Assembly (NCBI RefSeq): GCF_945859705.1
Contig: NC_079136.1
Location: 78,554,867 to 78,618,866, forward strand
Reading direction: 5' to 3'
Length of the DNA stretch: 64,000 nucleotides
Source of the DNA: Episyrphus balteatus
Lineage: Eukaryota; Arthropoda; Insecta; Diptera; Syrphidae
Position numbers and translations under genes: made by a program. Positions 58,260-64,000 of this stretch are shown piece after piece. The notes below the pieces were generated by a model. That model did not search any database, was not told where the DNA came from, and saw nothing but the letters and a program-made list of their open reading frames with translations. Position 1 is the first letter of the stretch. Each line of letters opens with the position of its first letter.

Positions 58260-60280
58260 ATACTTCTCACTCACAGAAATTCACTTAATAGGTTCATACC
58301 ATAAAAAAAAAAAACCGTTCTACAATTATGAGCACTAGATGGTGCTACTTGCTAATCCCTTTTAAATTTTTTTTAAATAAGTATATTTTCATATCCCAAC
58401 GCCGCAAAAGAAGTATAAATTAAAAAAAAAAAGTGTTGATCAGCATAATGTGGACGCAGCTTAAAAAAACTTTCATCGTCGTGCCCAGACAAAAATCGCA
58501 CCGTATAAATCACATCTTTAATAATTCTTTGCTGAATGCACTCAATTAAATGATTCAACTCTATAATTGTTTGTCAGTGTCATCTACATCTGAGACTTCC
58601 AGAGAGCTTACCAAAATTGTATGTTTTTCCAATATTTATTATTTATTAAATTTGGAATTAAAAATGATATATTTTCATAATTTCTTTTTTTAACTATTCT
58701 ATATTTATTAATATATTTATCAAGTAATTCTTTAAACTATTCAAAATATTTTTCTTTCGATGGCATTTCGCCATTTTCGTTTTTTGTTAAAAAAAAGCTC
58801 ATATTACAAGGCTGTCACTTCATAAATATAGTAGTATTAGTGAATACATAAACATTTTCAACTGTCAACCATCTCATTCCAATGCAAAAATTTTGTCTGT
58901 GTTAGTTTAGAGCTATGAGCTATAATTTTGCGGAAGAGTGGTGTACAAATTTTGTCCCAATCGTAGAATAAAAAAAAACCTTAAATACATTAAAATACTT
59001 TTTTCTTAAAAAAAAAAATATTACTTCATTATTTTAATCAAATTCAGTTTTTTCGATTTATAAAAATCTAAAACATCACACCATCCAAAAACGGTGTAAA
59101 TACAAAAGAAAAATATGTGAGTTTCCTTTCGTTCGAACAAAAAAGAAAAAAAAAATTATTAAACAAAGAGAGAGAGAGAGCTCTTGTAAGAAACATAAAA
59201 AAAACGGAACCACCAAGGAGCAAGCATGAAAAAACGAAGAAGCTAGTGATTTGCTTTTGGAGTCTCTTGGGGTACTTTTTCTGTATCATCTATTGATCCA
59301 ATAAAGCAGCGGGAAATGTCAAAATTACAAGAGTTTGAAAAAAAAAATAATGCAACGCTAAAGAAAGTGTTGAAACACAAATTTGTGTTTTTTATTTGAA
59401 GAAATTGAACAAAATTTATGTTGTTGCGAAATTTGTGCTCTCATGTTGACGCACTGTCCATTCGAACCAATTCCGAAAGCCAATAGCAAAAAAAAAAAGA
59501 TTTCCCTTTATGTTTTTTTTTTTTATATAGAAGAAGAGAACTTGGTGCGCAAAGGCTTTCTTCTTTTATCTTCTCCATTTCGCTGTGTGTGAAAATATGC
59601 ATTACCTTTTTGCTGTCCCTTTAAATAATTCATTTTTAACTTGTTCCAAATTTCTTTCTTTTTATGCAAAAGTATTTAAGAAATTTGTTTAGAAAAAAAC
59701 AAGATTTTTCTAAATTTGTTTAAAATTCACTTTTAACCAAGCATACGAAATATAAAAAGCTTCAGTAAACGAAAAAAAAAAGAAAAGTAAAAAAAAAAGA
59801 TTGCTTCTTATTCCACTGATTTGCTCCAACCTATCAAGTGTTTCCTTTTTTTTTCTTCTTTCTTTCGTTCGTTTGTTACCTATTCTTCTGTGTTTTTTTA
59901 TTACAATAGAAAATCTTTTTAAAAAAAAACATTCCAGAAACAAATTAAATAACTCATCTCAAGTTGTATATGAATGATTAAAAATAATTTCGCTGTCGAA
60001 CGAAAAAATAAAGGCGAAATACGACGAAAAAATCCTTTCAGACGAGAGTGTTGTTTGGAATGTTAAATGCGGTGTCCGCTACTTGCTCAACATTGAATGA
60101 TTATTATTATTATTGTCGACATCAAATTAATCAATTGAGTAAGTTAAACCATGTTTATTTTTTGTATGCTTTTAGAATAAACAATATAAAAAAAAACCAT
60201 ATTATGTACCTATATACCAATGTAAATACATGATAAATGTTTGAGCTTTAATACATTTTCTTTTGATTTTGTTTTATAAT

Positions 60281-60500
60281 AGCCATGTTTTATTGGTAAC
60301 TCAGTACTTAACTCAGAAAAGTTTTGCCGGGAAACAACAACAATTGATTTCTATGGGTTAAAATATTTTTCTAAACTTATACATTTGTGAGCCTTCAACA
60401 ATAAAGGATTATTAAATATGAGTAAAAGTAATCGTTTGTTGTTGTTTACAACATAAAATGTTTACTCCGTAAAATACTGAGTACAACCAAAACACGGCTA
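60281..60500. mobile_element. MITE, AGCCATGTTTT / AAAACACGGCT ends (uninterrupted copy)
   Basis: AGCCATGTTTTATTGGTAAC and the right end GTACAACCAAAACACGGCT are inverted. The interior CTTCAACAATAAAGG and AATCGTTTGTTGTTGTTTAC match both halves of the interrupted copy at 17997-19447. Confidence 0.8.
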
Positions 60501-61639
60501 ATATGTAATTAGATTTTGTTTATTTAAACAATTAAGGACATTGCTTTAATAATCAATATTTTAAGCACTTTAGTTGTTTTGTTTGATTTTGGTTCAAACA
60601 AATAATACCTACATCAATTTTAATTCACTTCATTACCATTATCTAAATACAAATACCAAATAATTTGCAAAAAACAAAAGAACTAAGCTGAATTTTAAAA
60701 GAATAAACAAACATACAATAACAAACATTTTTTTGTCCGGAGTGTAACCCAGTTGGTTAGTTTTTTCAATCTCTAGAAAATGTACTGAAAAGTGAGATAG
60801 AGCTTAAGCTAATTCTTTTTGCATATGAGCCATGGTCCCATCTGGCAGACGACTTTTGTCATGTCATAAGAGAAAACTTTAAAATGTTAACACTATATAA
60901 TTTATAAGTTTAAATAAAAAACAACGTCCAAAAAAATGTGTGCTAAGATCTTCACTAAAATTAACCATCTTACACAATTTGCCGACAAAGCAACTAGAAT
61001 TTCGGACAAAATTTTCCCAGCCAAAAGACTTCTGGACCTGTTTCTCAGTGTATTATCGCCTCATCGGATCCTTGTTATATCAGTAAATTTCTTGTGCCTA
61101 CCAAACCCAGTTAATGAGAAAACACCTCTGAGAACCATTTGCCAATCCTATAATTTGTAACTCTTCAATTGTCCCTTGGCTGTGTTAAAGCAGTGATTGG
61201 ATCTTTAATCTATCTATCCATTTGCCAATACGAAAACTGGGATGCTCTCAATAATTTTTACTTACTTACTTTAAACTAGTCACTATGCTTCCTCAATAGA
61301 GAAGTAGCCTCAAACCCTGATATGATCACAAATTTGATTCCCTCCGGAATGAAACTTTTTATCCCGAACAGGACTTATACTTTAAAACGAATAGAAAACT
61401 CATATGATAATATTTAGGCTTATTAAGGTTAAAGAGGTAAGTTTCCGATTTTTAAAGCCAACCGCACTGAGGAAAACTGAACAAAGTTTAAACTTTACCG
61501 CCGAGTTTGAATGTCCGACAATGATACTCTTGGAGGCTATGTGAAGAATTCCTCGCAAGAGCCAGGACCAAGCTCTGTGTTTTTTTTTTTCTTTCCCTTA
61601 AGTTTTTACGGTCCGTCCAAACTTTCTCCTTTTTTTGTT

Positions 61640-61725
61640 TTTTTCCAACCAGCTATACCTATCGCCAGGTTTAAATGCGTTCGAATATTTATGGGAGCAC
61701 CCAGACTTAGAAATAAGAAAACAAA
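61640..61725 (+). pseudogene. Tc1-type transposase C-terminal remnant
   Basis: A short plus-strand frame reads QLYLSPGLNAFEYLWEHPDL, resembling the Tc1 block W-P-x-x-SPDLNPIE-x-LW that carries the third catalytic residue, with D to G and PI to AF changes. No other transposase blocks are clear around it. Confidence 0.5.
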
Positions 61726-62119
61726 ATATGTATTAGGATGAATAGTGGTTTAAAGCATGTTCGTGGTATCAAATTGGGCAATTCGTGATCCATAATTCCG
61801 TGAATTCAGTGTTCAAAAAGTTCAACAAAGAGCTAACTCAAAAGTGAACTGAGCTGAAATTTAAGCTTCTTGTACATATCTCTGCTCGAACTCATGGACG
61901 AGGTCCTCGTTATCACGATGACTTTGCTATTTCTATCATTCATATGGTTCGATTTTACGCAAAAGATTTGCTTCGAGCTCTAAGACTGATATTCATGCTT
62001 ATTTTATAAGTAATATTAATGTTGCCGTTGATGAAGTAGTTTTTTCTTCTTTTAATAAATTGTTTGTTGTTCCAGCTTCTTTTTTTTAATTTTTTAACTT
62101 ATATTTCTTTATTTTTCAG

Positions 62120-63072
62120 TCAATCCCCAAAAAATTCAAATCAAATACAACCTGCGTAACTACTTGAGTCTAATATTAGTCTCTTACTTAACTTTGGATG
62201 GCGTTACTGTCAGATGTGGACCTGCGTTTCAACCAACAAGATTCTTCTGCGGGCGCAATTCTCAGACAGGTAATTTGTATTTTAATATTAGAATATATGA
62301 GTCAGTTAGCATCAACCGTATGAACGGTTTGGATACCGTTAAGTATGTTGTTTAACCAATTTTATTAAATTTTTCTTAACTTTTTTTTAAGGTTATGGCG
62401 AATTTAAACTTTCAACAACCTCCGAGAAGCATAGCTAACTCGTCAATTGGTCGAAGTACGGGTGGTGGTTTCGGTGGTAGTTCGTTATCTGGCCATGTGA
62501 CACCTACATCAGGAATGTTTCCAACGGGTAGGTTATTTACTAGCTTAAAATAGTAGTAGTAGTAGTAATTTAATTGAATCTTCTTTTTTTCAAAGGACTT
62601 CAACTACCTATAGGCGGAGCAAATTATGGGCAATCGCAACAACCGCAACTTTCTCCAAACCGTAATGCCCAGCTATCCGTTGGAGGTCCGGCGTTATCAA
62701 GCAGTGGTCGGCCAAATATATTCAATCAAAGGCAATTTGTTGAAAGGCGCACCATGCAAGGATTAAGTGGTGGTCCAATGGTGGTAAACATCAAATAAAT
62801 AATTCTCTTAAAGAACATTGATATTTATTTTTTTTTTCTCAATTTTTAGTCGAACATGGGATCATTCATGCAATCAACCCGCGGTTACGGTTCTGGTGGA
62901 ACTGGAAATCCCCTTAATAATTTCCATAATGTTTTTGGTGGAAGTGGTGATACAGCGACACCGCCACTGCTTGATCTCTCAGAATTTCCCTCATTGACGA
63001 ATGTTCGTGGCCAGAACGATCAATCACTGCCTCAGACGAATCCCCTCCAGCCTCCTGGAAGTAAACCTTATG
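62120..63072 (+). CDS. Rga: Rga / CNOT2 (Not2), 5' exons; gene continues beyond window
   Basis: Subunit of the CCR4-NOT complex, which deadenylates mRNA and affects transcription; CNOT2 bridges the NOT1 scaffold and CNOT3. Exon 62120-62269 appears to be 5' UTR. Coding exons are 62392-62527 (ATG at 62395), 62596-62783 and 62850-63072, all GT-AG and in frame. The protein so far begins MANLNFQQPPRSIANSSIG, followed by low-complexity Gly/Ser/Gln sequence (GGGFGGSSLSGHVTPTSGMF) and a block LLDLSEFPSLTNVRG, LPQTNPLQPP, the conserved CNOT2 segment that precedes the NOT-box region. The C-terminal NOT2/3/5 domain lies outside the window. 63073-64000 is intron with nothing coding. Confidence 0.88.
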
Positions 63073-64000
63073 GTAATTTTTTTACCTCTTGTGAGTTTTT
63101 CAATGATACCTTTTCTACATATAATAATTTTAAGAATATTTTTAAGTCGATCAATAGTGTTTTGTTTTTATTTTAAATAATTTTGATTTTCATTTTATAT
63201 AATTATATTATTTAATATTGATGGTTTTGGGTAATTGTATATACATTTCTAATAATTTTATTAGTATTTTATGCCATGTATTATTTCAATTTATGTTAGT
63301 TTCTTCTATTGTATAAAAATATATTACATACATGTATGGTGTATGGTAGACCCCAGAGTTCTTAAATGTACAATACAACCCTCAATATTGGCTTATGTTA
63401 AAGAAAATGTTGGAAAATTTTGTTTAAATTCGAAAAAAAAACTAACAGCAATAATAATTATAAAAAGTCAGACAAATTTCCTATCAGATAGTATTTTCGT
63501 GAATAAATGAAACGTTAACTTCCGCTTGTTGATGAACTTTTACATTTATGAATCCGACCTAATTCATACTTCTAGTATATATTTTATAATTTATGCTTAA
63601 GCACGAAAACGCAGGTTCAGAGAGATGATATCTTAATAAATATCTGTTTCTACCAAACACCATAGGCATATGTACATGTAGTAAACTAGTAGAAAAATAT
63701 AGTTTTTATTTAAATAAGACTTAAATTTTATTATAACTTTTTGCCTTTTTTTTGTTAAAATAAGAAAAATTCAAACTAGCGTGCATTTTTTTAATTTAGT
63801 TTTTAATTAATTTTAATTTTTAATAATAGCTTTAAAATTTATTTTGTGACTAGTATGTTAGCATTAACTGAAATTTTATCGGATTATACGCTAAGAGTGT
63901 CACAAATTGCTACCCGGATTGAAAACGGCAAAAATTTGTCGGATTGTAGATCCGTTCTTTTTTCGAAACACCTAGTGGAGTAACTAAAGCTCAAAAAGTG

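Larger units (their letters stand above)
58260..62119. other. AT-rich interval upstream of Rga exons
   Basis: Should include the Rga promoter and first exon, but neither could be placed. It holds one intact MITE (60281-60500) and a Tc1 remnant (61640-61725). The rest is A/T-tract DNA without recognisable coding sequence. Confidence 0.5.

Noticed and set aside
60936..61160. 74-codon open frame upstream of Rga
   Set aside because: No recognisable domain and no splice connection to Rga exons could be made.
1..64000. CRISPR arrays, bacterial operons, rRNA genes
   Set aside because: The DNA is clearly a spliced eukaryotic genome; repeats found are transposons or tandem duplications and no rRNA signature was seen.

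Overview
The window is AT-rich eukaryotic nuclear DNA from an insect, almost certainly a fly (Diptera). The evidence is GT-AG introns, five host genes whose exons read as fly-type orthologues, and intergenic and intronic DNA crowded with small inverted-repeat transposons. The species cannot be fixed from the sequence.

Layout. (1) 1-7100 is upstream intronic DNA of an RGS/GoLoco gene. It holds a terminal-inverted-repeat element at the left edge, a dead Tc1 transposase and a complete-looking hammerhead ribozyme (about 6407-6479). (2) 7101-11381 (+) is the 3' part of loco (RGS12/14 type). (3) 11836-14125 is a tandem repeat followed by three MITEs. (4) 14344-15440 (+) is mitochondrial ribosomal protein L45. 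(5) 17461-26464 (-) is krasavietz (kra; BZW / eIF5-mimic protein), nine coding exons with repeat-filled introns. (6) 26.5-33.2 kb is the kra/CutC divergent interval with two nested MITE complexes. (7) 33253-34002 (+) is CutC. (8) 39091-44235 (-) is the V-ATPase E subunit (Vha26), four coding exons giving exactly 226 aa. (9) 44844-53346 is a 5'-truncated I-group LINE with an 11-bp target-site duplication, split by a 6.7-kb inverted-repeat transposon (45643-52359). (10) 53.9-58.3 kb is a dense MITE cluster. (11) From 62120 (+) is the 5' part of Rga (CNOT2/Not2), running off the right edge.

Most interesting content. The 6.7-kb transposon carries decayed, intron-containing fragments of at least three recognisable host genes: importin-4 (-), Moesin FERM domain (+) and auxilin/GAK kinase plus PTEN-like domain (+). 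It also carries an unidentified coiled-coil coding piece. It shares its ends (CCCAACTAACA), a CA target duplication and a tRNA-like B-box block with a second, 820-bp element at 56480-57299. This looks like a gene-capturing non-autonomous DNA transposon family with a tRNA-derived internal module. The second standout is the intronic hammerhead, in which loops I and II are complementary over 10 nt.

The host genes are housekeeping genes (G-protein signalling, mitochondrial and cytosolic translation, copper homeostasis, proton pumping, deadenylation). They are separately transcribed and show no sign of acting as one pathway. Exon coordinates come from reading splice sites and frame continuity by eye. 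UTR limits and transcription starts are mostly not determinable.
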